From the NCBI GenBank assembly GCA_965222445.1, contig CBDCTY010000001.1, forward strand, positions 806,001 to 870,000: 64,000 bases of DNA, read 5' to 3'. Shown piece by piece: positions 1 through 7,755 of this stretch. Position 1 is the first letter of the stretch. Each line of letters starts with the position of its first letter. The translations under genes and the position numbers were made by a program. A model generated the notes under the pieces. The model worked only from the letters and a program-made list of their open reading frames with translations, ran no database searches and had not been told where the DNA came from. This DNA is from GCA-958296115 sp965222445 (GTDB taxonomy: Bacteria; Chloroflexota; Dehalococcoidia; Lucifugimonadales; CAJWER01).

Positions 1-1
1 G

Positions 2-289
2 GGCAAGCCGGACCCCGCCGCAAAGTGGCTCATACGGCTCCACAAGGACGATATGGGCGCGCTGGGCAGCGGCCCGGATCGCCGCATCGTGCGTGCGCGT
101 CAAATATGGTCTGGTAAAGTGATTCTGGATGATCACAACGAAGCCGATGTCGACGCCCGCGAACGCAAGGGAGAAATGGACCGCCGCAAGAGTGGGTATT
201 CAGCGAAGCGCCTGCGTGAAGAGGGTTTCCGCAAAATCCGCGTGGACGAGATCGGGCGCATTCGAGACCCGGGGCCGCCCGCAACGTGA
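2..289 (+). CDS. cas9: Cas9 (type II-C), C-terminal fragment cut by the window edge
   Basis: The frame is open from the window edge to a TGA at 287-289, giving about 95 residues. They resemble the end of compact type II-C Cas9 proteins: a segment reading DDHNEADVDARER, then a basic stretch, then the ending EIGRIRDPG, which matches the C-terminal PAM-interacting region of that family. The stop overlaps the GTG of cas1 (GTGA), so cas9-cas1-cas2 form one operon on the + strand. Nuclease domains and any upstream tracrRNA lie outside the window. Family assignment rests on this tail plus the adjacent type II cas1 and cas2. Confidence 0.85.
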   Translation, partial: GKPDPAAKWLIRLHKDDMGALGSGPDRRIVRARQIWSGKVILDDHNEADVDARERKGEMDRRKSGYSAKRLREEGFRKIRVDEIGRIRDPGPPAT

Positions 290-1197
290 TAGGGCGCGTC
301 GTCGAGGTCGCCAGCGAGGGATGCCGCCTGGCCCGCTCACGCGGCTTCATGACCGTGACTAGGGACGGCGCGGAGGAGGGACGCATCCCCCTGGACGACA
401 TCGGCGTCCTGCTCTGCAGCGGGCGCGGCCTCACGTACTCCAACAGCCTGATGGTCGAGCTTGCCCGGCGGGGCGCAGCCGTAGTGCTCTGCGGCAGCGA
501 CTATCTGCCCGCCGCGTGGCTCTGGCCCGTCGAAGGACACCACGTCCAGGCGCTGCGGATGCGCCGTCAGCTTGAGGCGTCTCTGCCGCTCAGAAAGCGC
601 CTGTGGCAGGCCGTGGTCAGGGCGAAGCTGGCCCAGCAGATCAAGACCCTGGAGCTGCTGGGGCTGCCCGGAGACCGGCTGGAGCCGCTGGCAAGGCGAG
701 TCAGGTCCGGCGACCCGGACAACGTGGAGGCCCAGGCCGCCCGCGTGTACTGGCCCCTCCTCTTTGGAAGCCGTTTCAGGCGAAACCGCTTCGGCGGAAT
801 GACCAACCCTTTCCTCAACTACGGCTACACCGTGCTCAGATCCTCAGTGGCCCGCGCCGTTGTGGCCGCGGGCCTCCACCCCTCCATCGGCATACACCAC
901 AGCAACCGCGCCAACTCCATGTGCCTCGTAGACGATCTGATGGAGCCCTTCAGACCGCCGGTCGACTACACGGTCGTCCGCCTCGCAGCCGGCGGACGGG
1001 AAGACTTGACCACCGAGGACAAGCGCGCCCTCGCCGAGGCCCTCAACATGGACATGGCTACCGACAGAGGCACTACGCCCCTCCAGGCGTGCATCGAGCG
1101 GGCCGCCCAGTCCCTTGCCCACTCCTTCGAGTCGGGCAACCCTGCCCTCGTCTTCCCCGAAGGCCCACTCATCGCCGCCGCCGCGGTGACGGACTGA
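286..1197 (+). CDS. cas1: CRISPR integrase Cas1 (type II)
   Basis: 303 residues from a GTG that overlaps the cas9 stop. Cas1 is the catalytic subunit of the Cas1-Cas2 integrase that inserts new spacers. The metal-binding residues known for type II Cas1 proteins are visible at expected spacings: Glu148 in NVEAQAARVYW, His205 in IGIHH and Glu220 in DLMEPFRPP. Length is normal for type II Cas1. cas2 starts 9 bases after the stop. No csn2 or cas4 follows, which fits subtype II-C. Confidence 0.95.
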   Translation: MIGRVVEVASEGCRLARSRGFMTVTRDGAEEGRIPLDDIGVLLCSGRGLTYSNSLMVELARRGAAVVLCGSDYLPAAWLWPVEGHHVQALRMRRQLEASLPLRKRLWQAVVRAKLAQQIKTLELLGLPGDRLEPLARRVRSGDPDNVEAQAARVYWPLLFGSRFRRNRFGGMTNPFLNYGYTVLRSSVARAVVAAGLHPSIGIHHSNRANSMCLVDDLMEPFRPPVDYTVVRLAAGGREDLTTEDKRALAEALNMDMATDRGTTPLQACIERAAQSLAHSFESGNPALVFPEGPLIAAAAVTD

Positions 1198-1206
1198 GGA
1201 CCAACC

Positions 1207-1533
1207 TTGCTCTCCGGCTACCGGCTCATGTGGATGATAGTGCTCTTCGACCTGCCGGTACTCACTAAGAATGAGCGGCGGGCCGCCACCAATTTCAGAA
1301 AATTCCTGCTGGACCAGGGCTTCGACATGTGCCAGCTGTCCGTCTACATGCGCTTCTGCGCAGGCAAGGAGCAGGCGCAGGTCTACACGAGGCGCGTTCA
1401 GATGGCCCTGCCGGACGCCGGCAATGTCCAGATCATCTACATAACCGACAAGCAGTACGAGAACATCGTCAGCTACGACGGCCCCAGACGCAGGCCGGCC
1501 AACAAGAATCCGGAGCAGTTCGCCCTATTCTGA
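1207..1533 (+). CDS. cas2: CRISPR-associated endonuclease-fold protein Cas2
   Basis: 108 residues from a TTG at 1207; an internal ATG at 1228 (MWMIVLFDLPV) is an alternative start. The N-terminal strand YRLMWMIVLFDLPV carries the conserved Asp of the Cas2 ferredoxin fold, and the sequence continues with the type II-like QLSVYMRFC segment. Cas2 bridges two Cas1 dimers during spacer integration. The CRISPR array begins 76 bases downstream. Confidence 0.95.
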   Translation: MLSGYRLMWMIVLFDLPVLTKNERRAATNFRKFLLDQGFDMCQLSVYMRFCAGKEQAQVYTRRVQMALPDAGNVQIIYITDKQYENIVSYDGPRRRPANKNPEQFALF

Positions 1534-1609
1534 GGCCTGGGCCACCATTTTTTCAGGCGAGCCGCGCCGCCAGCCCATACCTGTATCCAAGCTGGCCCGG
1601 CGGCTGTCT

Positions 1610-2374
1610 ATTATAACCGATGGGAGATCGGGGAGAAACCGCAACTACTAGCCTTGAGCATCCGTGACATTCAAGATTATAACCGATGGGAGATCGGGGA
1701 GAAACCGCAACATCTCGATCCGGCCCAAAACTCGAACGCTGATTATAACCGATGGGAGATCGGGGAGAAACCGCAACAAGAACGCCGTTCTCAAACGGCT
1801 CCTCAAGATTATAACCGATGGGAGATCGGGGAGAAACCGCAACTCGATTACGACGTGATTGAATTTCCGCGCAATTATAACCGATGGGAGATCGGGGAGA
1901 AACCGCAACAGAAGCTCCGCCGGGGAAGTCTCAGTCTTAATTATAACCGATGGGAGATCGGGGAGAAACCGCAACAGAAGCTCCAGAAGCCGGGGAAGTC
2001 TCAGTCTTAATTATAACCGATGGGAGATCGGGGAGAAACCGCAACTAGCACCATTCCAGCGCCGCCGCGGTCTTCATTATAACCGATGGGAGATCGGGGA
2101 GAAACCGCAACTCTGGCCGAGTGTGGGGCCTGCGGTGCGATATTATAACCGATGGGAGATCGGGGAGAAACCGCAACCGCCCGGGCTCGGCGGTCCATTT
2201 CAGCACAATTATAACCGATGGGAGATCGGGGAGAAACCGCAACACGTGGGCACCCTGGGGCGCACTCCCGGAATTATAACCGATGGGAGATCGGGGAGAA
2301 ACCGCAACCCAAAGCGGCCGCTTACGCTCGTCACCAAAATTATGACCGATGGGAGATCGGGGAGAAACCGCAAC
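1610..2374 (-). CRISPR. CRISPR array, 12 repeats of 36 bp, 11 spacers
   Basis: Repeats start at 1610, 1676, 1742, 1808, 1874, 1940, 2010, 2076, 2142, 2208, 2273 and 2339. Eleven look identical; the last has one substitution. Spacers are 30 bp except one of 34 (1976-2009) and one of 29 (2244-2272). On the minus strand the repeat begins GTTGCGG and ends GGTTATAAT, the form typical of type II-C, so crRNAs are inferred to be read toward cas2. The variant repeat at 2339-2374 marks the old end, so new spacers probably enter at the cas2 side. Spacers 1910-1939 and 1976-2009 are near-duplicates. No anti-repeat (tracrRNA) was found here; it probably lies upstream of cas9. Confidence 0.97.
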
Positions 2375-2405
2375 TGTGTGGAAAGAGACCTCCACCCAGA
2401 CGAGG

Positions 2406-3422
2406 CTATCGCCCCGTGAACTTGATCCGCGGGTCCACGATGGCTAGCAGGATGTCGGAGACCAGCGTGCCCAGCACCGTCAGCGTGCCGAGCATCAGTA
2501 TCACGAACCCTGCCAGGTACACGTCCTCGTCCTGGATGGCCGCCAGCAGCACCGGCCCGATGGTCGGCAGGCTCAGCACGACCGAGACGATGACGCTGCC
2601 GCTGACGAGCGACGGCAGCAGGTAGCCCACGGTGCTGATCAGCGGGTTGATCGCCACGCGCACCGGGTACTTCATAACCAGCTTCCAGGACCGCACTCCC
2701 TTGGCACGCGCGGTTACGACGTAGGGCTTGGCCAGCTCGTCCAGGAGGTTGTTGCGCATCACCCTGATCAGGCCCGCCGTCCCGGACGTGCCCAGGACCA
2801 CCGCGGGTATTATCAGGTGCTTTATGAGGTCGTACGCCTTCGCGAAGCTCCAGGGGACGTTCTGGTAGTCGGCCGAGAAGAGCCCGCCGACGCTCTGGTT
2901 GAAGTAGGCGAACCCTATGTACATCAGCACGAGGCCCAGCAGGAAGTCGGGGACAGCCAGGCCCGTGAACCCCGCCAGCGTGAATACGTAGTCGCCGACC
3001 GAGTGCTGACGCACGGCCGAGTATATGCCGACGGGTATGGCGAAGGTCCACGTCACCAGGATGGTGAACCCCGTGAGCGCCACGGTGAGCCAGAGCCGCT
3101 CCTCGACCACCTGCCTGACCGGCTTCTGGGCCATCAGCCCGGAGCTGGGAGAGCCGAACGAGCGGCCGAGGTCGCCCCTCAAGAGCCCGCCGACCCAGAG
3201 GAAGTACCGAACGTAGACAGGCTTGTCTAGCTGCAGGTAGCGCCTCAGCTCGTCGGCGATCTCCTGCGCCTGAGCGGGGCCGGTCGTGTAGTCCATGGTC
3301 CGGTCGAGCCGCTTCGTCGCAAGGTCTCCCTCCGGCAGCTCGATGATGAAGAAGGAGAGCGCCGAGATGGCGCATATCGTGAACAGTGCAATGATGAGAC
3401 GCCTGGATACATATGCCGCCAT
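2406..3422 (-). CDS. OppB/DppB-type ABC transporter permease (orphan copy 1)
   Basis: 338 residues. The N-terminus MAAYVSRRLIIALFTICAIS starts a first membrane helix, followed by a periplasmic-type loop and about five more helices. The EAA-like loop that contacts the ATPase is visible in DELAKPYVVTARAKG. The ATG at 3420-3422 is preceded by AGGGGG. The family imports oligopeptides, dipeptides or related solutes with a second permease, one or two ATPases and a binding protein. None of these is adjacent: the next thing downstream is the CRISPR array. Two close paralogues occur at 16031-17050 and 55667-56671, also alone. Confidence 0.92.
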   Translation of the reverse strand: MAAYVSRRLIIALFTICAISALSFFIIELPEGDLATKRLDRTMDYTTGPAQAQEIADELRRYLQLDKPVYVRYFLWVGGLLRGDLGRSFGSPSSGLMAQKPVRQVVEERLWLTVALTGFTILVTWTFAIPVGIYSAVRQHSVGDYVFTLAGFTGLAVPDFLLGLVLMYIGFAYFNQSVGGLFSADYQNVPWSFAKAYDLIKHLIIPAVVLGTSGTAGLIRVMRNNLLDELAKPYVVTARAKGVRSWKLVMKYPVRVAINPLISTVGYLLPSLVSGSVIVSVVLSLPTIGPVLLAAIQDEDVYLAGFVILMLGTLTVLGTLVSDILLAIVDPRIKFTGR

Positions 3423-4142
3423 ACCACGCCCCCTGCCCTCTCCGTGCCGACAGGGCGATTGTATGACTTCCCCCACCGCCAGGCAACCGCCATCCCGCAC
3501 GGGCAGCTGTTCAGAGTTGAGAGGGGGCTGAACCTCTTCCCCCATTTGGGGGGAAGATTGAGATGGGGGCTATCGGCTTGCTGCGATACCGGAGGGTCTC
3601 AACGACCTAGTGGGACTCTAACCCATACATGATTCCCTCGTAAAAAGTCTGTGCAGGTCGCATTAGAACAACCGTACCCTTGCCTGGGTACAATATACAG
3701 TCTCTGTTCCGTGTACTACCCCAACATACGGTAGCGCTCAGATGTGCTAAAGCGCTGGAACTTCCTCAAAACGGGTTTTTACGAGGGAATCATACATGAG
3801 CATCAGTATGGGGAGATGGATTCCCGCCCCCGACTTCTCGGGGGCAGGCTCTTCGCGGGAATCACCATGGCCTTGCGAAGGCCACATAAGGGAATGAAAA
3901 TGGGCGCGAGATTCCCAGTTGCCAGATGATCTGCGGCAGGGATCGGGGATGGGTTCCCGCCCCCGACTTCTCGGGGGCAGGCTCTGCGCGGGAACGACGG
4001 TGTGGGGGACGTGCGGTTCATTTTCATGGTAATGACGGTGTGGATGTCTGCGTCTGTAGAGAGTACGCCCGCAGGAGGCTGGCATAGAACCTATAATGAG
4101 GCGAGCGTGGCGCCTGGCCCCGCAACGTGGGAGGACACAGCA
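3423..4142. repeat. Gene-free stretch with composite repeat copy A (3814-4032)
   Basis: No convincing gene. 3532-3575 holds a short element (AACCTCTTCCCCCATTTGG onward) also seen near 30900. 3814-4032 is a composite repeat of about 220 bp: a hairpin module with inner core (3820-3863), a spacer containing ATGGCCTTGCGAAGGCCAC, a second hairpin module (3954-3998) and a tail GTGCGGTTCATTTTCATGG. Copies B (14527-14755) and C (17203-17425) share this backbone but carry different inner hairpin loops. TATAAT at 4092-4097 may be the -10 of the next gene; no good -35 is seen. Confidence 0.8.
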
Positions 4143-5804
4143 TTGTCGAGAGCAGGTACTGGAGGAAGCACCGCGTGGAGGGGAGCGGACTCGCTTGTCC
4201 GCGCGATGGGCTCGGGTGGTGTGGAGCGAGCGTTCGCTCTGTCCGGCAACCAGATCATGTCCGTCTTCGACGCCGCCATCGACTCCGGCGTGGAGTTGGT
4301 GCACGTGCGGCACGAGGCTGCGGCAGTCCACATGGCCGACGCGTTCGGTCGGCTCACCGGGAGGCCGGGGGTCGCGCTGGTCACGGCGGGGCCCGGGTTC
4401 GCCAACACGCTCTCGGCCCTCTACGTTGCGCGGATGGCCGAGTCGCCCCTCGTGCTGCTGAGCGGCCACGCGCCGCACAGGGACAACGCGGGCGCATTCC
4501 AGCAGATGGCCCAGGCGGACATGGCGCGGCCCGTCGCAAAGGCGTCGTGGACGCTGGCCGAGGGCGCAGACCCGGGCCTCGAGCTGGCCAGGGCGTTCCG
4601 CATCGCCGCCTCGGGGCGCCCCGGACCTGTGCACCTGGCCCTTCCCGTAGACTTGCTTGAGGGGGATGCCCCCTCCCCGGCCGGGGTCGCGGGCCCCGGC
4701 GACTTCCGCCCTGCCGCCCCCCCGGCGGACGGCCCGGCCGTTGGGGCCGTGCTGGACGCCCTCCTGGAGGCGGGCAGGCCCCTGGTGCTTGCGGGCCCCG
4801 CATTGACCAGGGGAAGGGCTCGCGACGTTCTGGGCGGCCTGGCAGCGAGATCGGGCCTGCCGGTCGTGTCCATGGAGAGCCCCAGGGGTACGGGCGACCC
4901 CAGCCTGGGCGCCCTTGCAGACGTGCTGCCGGAGGCCGACACGGTCCTGCTGCTGGGCAAGAAGCTCGACTTCTCACTAAAGATGGGCCGCGCGCCCGCC
5001 TTCGGTTCCGGCTGCCGCTTCCTCCAGATCGACGCCGACGAGACGGAGATCGAGCTTGCTCGCCGCATCCTCGCGCCGTCTGGTCCGGACGCCGCGGTCG
5101 TTGGCGGCCCGGTGGAGGCAGCCGCGTCCATGCTTGCCGCGCTGCACGGCCGCCGGTTCGCTGGCTCCGATTGGGGCCGGGAGGTGGAGGCCGCGGTCGC
5201 CTACCGCCCAGCGTCCTGGGACTCCGTCGAGGCGGCGGAGGGCGAGCCCCTGCATCCCCTCCAGGCGGCCCGCGCGCTCCGTGACGCCATGTCCGACCAC
5301 GACGATCCCGTCTTCGTCTCCGACGGCGGTGAGTTCGGCCAGTGGGCCCAGGCGGCAGTTCAGGCTCGCAGCCGCGTCATCAACGGCCCGTCGGGAGCCA
5401 TCGGAGGCGGCGTGCCCTTCGCGCTGGGGGCGCGGGCCGCAAGACCCGACTCGACGGTGTTCCTGACCATCGGCGACGGCAGCTTCGGGTACCACGCCAT
5501 GGAGATCGACACGGCGCTGCGCTCCGGTCTCCCCTTCGTCGCCCTGGTAGGCAACGACGCCGCGTGGAACGCCGAGTACCAGATCCAGCTCCGTGAGTAC
5601 GGCGAGGACAGGCTGTACGGGTGCGAGCTGCTGCCCACCAGGTATGACCGGCTGGTCGAGGCCCTGGGAGGGCACGGCGAGCACGTCACGAGCGCGGAGC
5701 AGCTTCGCCCGGCCCTGGAGCGGGCGGCGGCCTCGGGCAGGCCCGCCTGCGTCAACGTGGAGATCCAGCGCGCGGGCGCGCCCATAGCGAGCAGGAGAGA
5801 GTAG
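4143..5804 (+). CDS. ThDP-dependent enzyme, acetolactate synthase-like
   Basis: 553 residues from a TTG at 4143 preceded by GGGAGGA (4129-4135); the frame is open further upstream but only across repeat DNA. The fold is the three-domain ThDP family of acetolactate synthase, oxalyl-CoA decarboxylase and 2-hydroxyacyl-CoA lyase. The N-terminal Pyr domain has the activating Glu58 in VRHEAAAVHMADA and the GPG loop. The C-terminal domain has the ThDP motif GDGSFGYHAMEID followed by a second half ending GNDAAWN. Substrate cannot be fixed from sequence. It appears monocistronic. Confidence 0.85.
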   Translation: MSRAGTGGSTAWRGADSLVRAMGSGGVERAFALSGNQIMSVFDAAIDSGVELVHVRHEAAAVHMADAFGRLTGRPGVALVTAGPGFANTLSALYVARMAESPLVLLSGHAPHRDNAGAFQQMAQADMARPVAKASWTLAEGADPGLELARAFRIAASGRPGPVHLALPVDLLEGDAPSPAGVAGPGDFRPAAPPADGPAVGAVLDALLEAGRPLVLAGPALTRGRARDVLGGLAARSGLPVVSMESPRGTGDPSLGALADVLPEADTVLLLGKKLDFSLKMGRAPAFGSGCRFLQIDADETEIELARRILAPSGPDAAVVGGPVEAAASMLAALHGRRFAGSDWGREVEAAVAYRPASWDSVEAAEGEPLHPLQAARALRDAMSDHDDPVFVSDGGEFGQWAQAAVQARSRVINGPSGAIGGGVPFALGARAARPDSTVFLTIGDGSFGYHAMEIDTALRSGLPFVALVGNDAAWNAEYQIQLREYGEDRLYGCELLPTRYDRLVEALGGHGEHVTSAEQLRPALERAAASGRPACVNVEIQRAGAPIASRRE

Positions 5805-5825
5805 GGCGAGCAGCGATTTCGGGGC

Positions 5826-5854
5826 TTGACAAGTCGGCAACCTGCGCATAGTCT
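5826..5854 (+). promoter_or_regulatory. Sigma70-type promoter of the following lipoprotein gene
   Basis: TTGACA at 5826-5831 and TAGTCT at 5849-5854, separated by 17 bases. The predicted start would lie about 44 bases before the ATG at 5905. Confidence 0.5.
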
Positions 5855-5904
5855 TACATGTAAGGCCGTATTGCCGGAATGTAACGGGGGCGAGAGTTGT
5901 CGCT

Positions 5905-7239
5905 ATGCTGCAATTGATCATGCTGCGGAAGAATCACACTAGCATCTTCGCAGGCGCCTCACTGTTGTTGCTGATTGCATGTAGCCAGACGACCGACACA
6001 ACTGTCGGCGAAGTCCACACTCCTACCGAGACCGCAGCTGTCATTGAGCCGTCTACTGCACCGACCATTCGCGCAGTTGCCCCAACTCAGACCCCAGTGA
6101 CCATTGCGCCGGCGCCAGCTCCTACTGCGGTCCCTAGTGTGTCTATGCAGGCTGCCCCAAATCCCATTGTCGTCGAAGTAGTTGCGCCATCCACCAGCAA
6201 TGCGGCGTTGGTTCGGTTCAACCACGTAGTCCACGTCAGGGGCGACGTTTGGCTCGAAACATCGGGGGGCCGCTCCGCCATCGCAGATGTCGGAGGGAGC
6301 AAGACACTCGTATTTGGTACGGGCGAACTGACCGGGACAGTAGAGATTCAAGGCATTGGATACGGGCCTGGAGCGGTGCTGCGTGACATCGACGGCAACG
6401 ATGCGATCACTGGCTTCCATCCCGTGATGTGGGATATTGGCAGCAGACCCGTATCCCTACGCACTAGGTATTGCCTGTCGTGCCAAGCTGAGGTGGAAAG
6501 CATCACCTTCAAAGACGGATACTGGCGAGTGAGGTTTACAAAGCCAGTACGCGTGGTCGGAGACGTTGTACTAGAGGCAGACGGCGGGGGTGACAGGCAC
6601 TTGGTTGAGCCGGTAGACAAGCCAACGATCACACCGGTCCTGTTGTTTGAGGGTGGTGGAACTAGAGCGACTACGTGGTTTGGAGTGAGGGACGGGAATG
6701 TGGCCCCTCTTTCCGCCGTGCTTAGGGACCCGAGCGGACAGGAGATCAATTTCGATTTCGAGCCAGTTACCTGGCGTGGCTTTCCACGCCCTGTCACTCC
6801 GACCATGGCCGACTGCGTTTATGATGCAAACTCAGACAAGAACATCGACTCCATCAGGGCCGATACTATCGCCAAGACGGACCCGAACACGCTATCCGAC
6901 GAACAGAGGTTCGCGTGGTATCAGTTCCTCGACAGAAACAGCTCGCGGCTCAAGCACGCCTGTGTTGCTCTCTGGTCTGAAGAGATTACGCCGCTGAATG
7001 CCGAGAAGAGGAACCAGCAGTATGCGAGCTGCGTCGCTGAAGTGAAGTCTAGCATCAGGCAGGAGAAAATCGAGTACAGGGCTGTCTGGGTAGACCTTCT
7101 AGCTCTGTTGGAACGCCCATACACCACATTGACGACAGTAGAGCGAGCCGTTCTGCATTCCCAGTTGGATTCCGATGATTGCGCGGCCTACTACCCACAG
7201 CTATTCAGCGGGCGGTGGATCCCCATACCGGAGCGGTGA
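5905..7239 (+). CDS. Lipoprotein of unknown function
   Basis: 444 residues; an alternative ATG at 5923 (MLRKNHTS) gives a more ordinary signal peptide. A hydrophobic segment ends in the lipobox LLLIAC, so the protein should be lipid-anchored outside the membrane. A Thr/Pro/Ala-rich linker follows to about residue 95, then two segments of similar layout (VRFNHVVHVRGDVWLETSGG and VRFTKPVRVVGDVVLEADGG) that look like a duplicated beta domain. The C-terminal 140 residues are charged and contain several Cys. I do not recognise a named family. A small membrane protein gene follows 57 bases downstream. Confidence 0.8.
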   Translation: MLQLIMLRKNHTSIFAGASLLLLIACSQTTDTTVGEVHTPTETAAVIEPSTAPTIRAVAPTQTPVTIAPAPAPTAVPSVSMQAAPNPIVVEVVAPSTSNAALVRFNHVVHVRGDVWLETSGGRSAIADVGGSKTLVFGTGELTGTVEIQGIGYGPGAVLRDIDGNDAITGFHPVMWDIGSRPVSLRTRYCLSCQAEVESITFKDGYWRVRFTKPVRVVGDVVLEADGGGDRHLVEPVDKPTITPVLLFEGGGTRATTWFGVRDGNVAPLSAVLRDPSGQEINFDFEPVTWRGFPRPVTPTMADCVYDANSDKNIDSIRADTIAKTDPNTLSDEQRFAWYQFLDRNSSRLKHACVALWSEEITPLNAEKRNQQYASCVAEVKSSIRQEKIEYRAVWVDLLALLERPYTTLTTVERAVLHSQLDSDDCAAYYPQLFSGRWIPIPER

Positions 7240-7296
7240 CGGCTCGAAACCAGTGATCAAGAGCGGGACGCTTTAGGCAGAGAGGAAATTGAGCAG

Positions 7297-7644
7297 ATGA
7301 GGCTCATCCTGATACTCTTGGGTGCAGCGATCCTAGCTGTGCTAGCTGTCGTGGTAGTCTTGCTGGCGCAGGTTGGGCAAGGGTTCTGTGACTTGGTGGC
7401 AACTCTGCACGCAGCAATAGTCGCTGGCGAAGCTGTTTGGGACGCAATAAAAGACTTCGCGGGCAGCGTTACAGACTCGATGATCGATGACCTGCCGGAA
7501 AGCACGCAAGTTGCTGCACGGGCAGTTCTCGAGACAGCCAAGAGAATAGCTGACTTTGCCTTCGTGTGGTTGATAGAGCCACTGCTGGGACCGTTCAAGA
7601 CGGCAGCCGGGGAGCTTAACGGCACCTGCATGACGCTGACTTGA
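7297..7644 (+). CDS. Small membrane protein, unknown function
   Basis: 115 residues. An N-terminal helix of about 22 hydrophobic residues (LILILLGAAILAVLAVVVVLL) anchors the protein; the rest is predicted mostly helical with a second moderately hydrophobic stretch near residue 90. GAGAGG precedes the ATG. It may be cotranscribed with the lipoprotein upstream. No family recognised. Confidence 0.65.
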   Translation: MRLILILLGAAILAVLAVVVVLLAQVGQGFCDLVATLHAAIVAGEAVWDAIKDFAGSVTDSMIDDLPESTQVAARAVLETAKRIADFAFVWLIEPLLGPFKTAAGELNGTCMTLT

Positions 7645-7755
7645 TGAGAGGGTGAGCTGCTGTGGCGAGTGCAATGAATCATTCTTGAACAGGGATCCAG
7701 GGATTCCGGGGGATTGCCTAGTGCATGAAGTCAGACCTGATGCCAGTTGGGGTCC

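Noticed and set aside
603..1268. Arg/Pro-rich open frames overlapping cas1 and most other genes on both strands
   Set aside because: Shadow frames caused by high GC content, without family matches or ribosome sites.
1534..1609. Search for a tracrRNA anti-repeat between cas2 and the array, and in 2375-2405
   Set aside because: No sequence resembling the repeat outside the array was found; the tracrRNA probably lies upstream of cas9, beyond the window.
1648..2395. Long open frames on both strands across 1648-2400 with repeated peptides such as NYNRWEIGEKPQ
   Set aside because: They are translations of CRISPR repeats, whose unit length of about 66 bp is divisible by three; no ribosome sites or family.
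4002..4142. Longer N-terminus for the ThDP enzyme from the ATG-like start at 4002
   Set aside because: That region is repeat DNA; the TTG at 4143 has a strong ribosome site and begins at the family's normal start.
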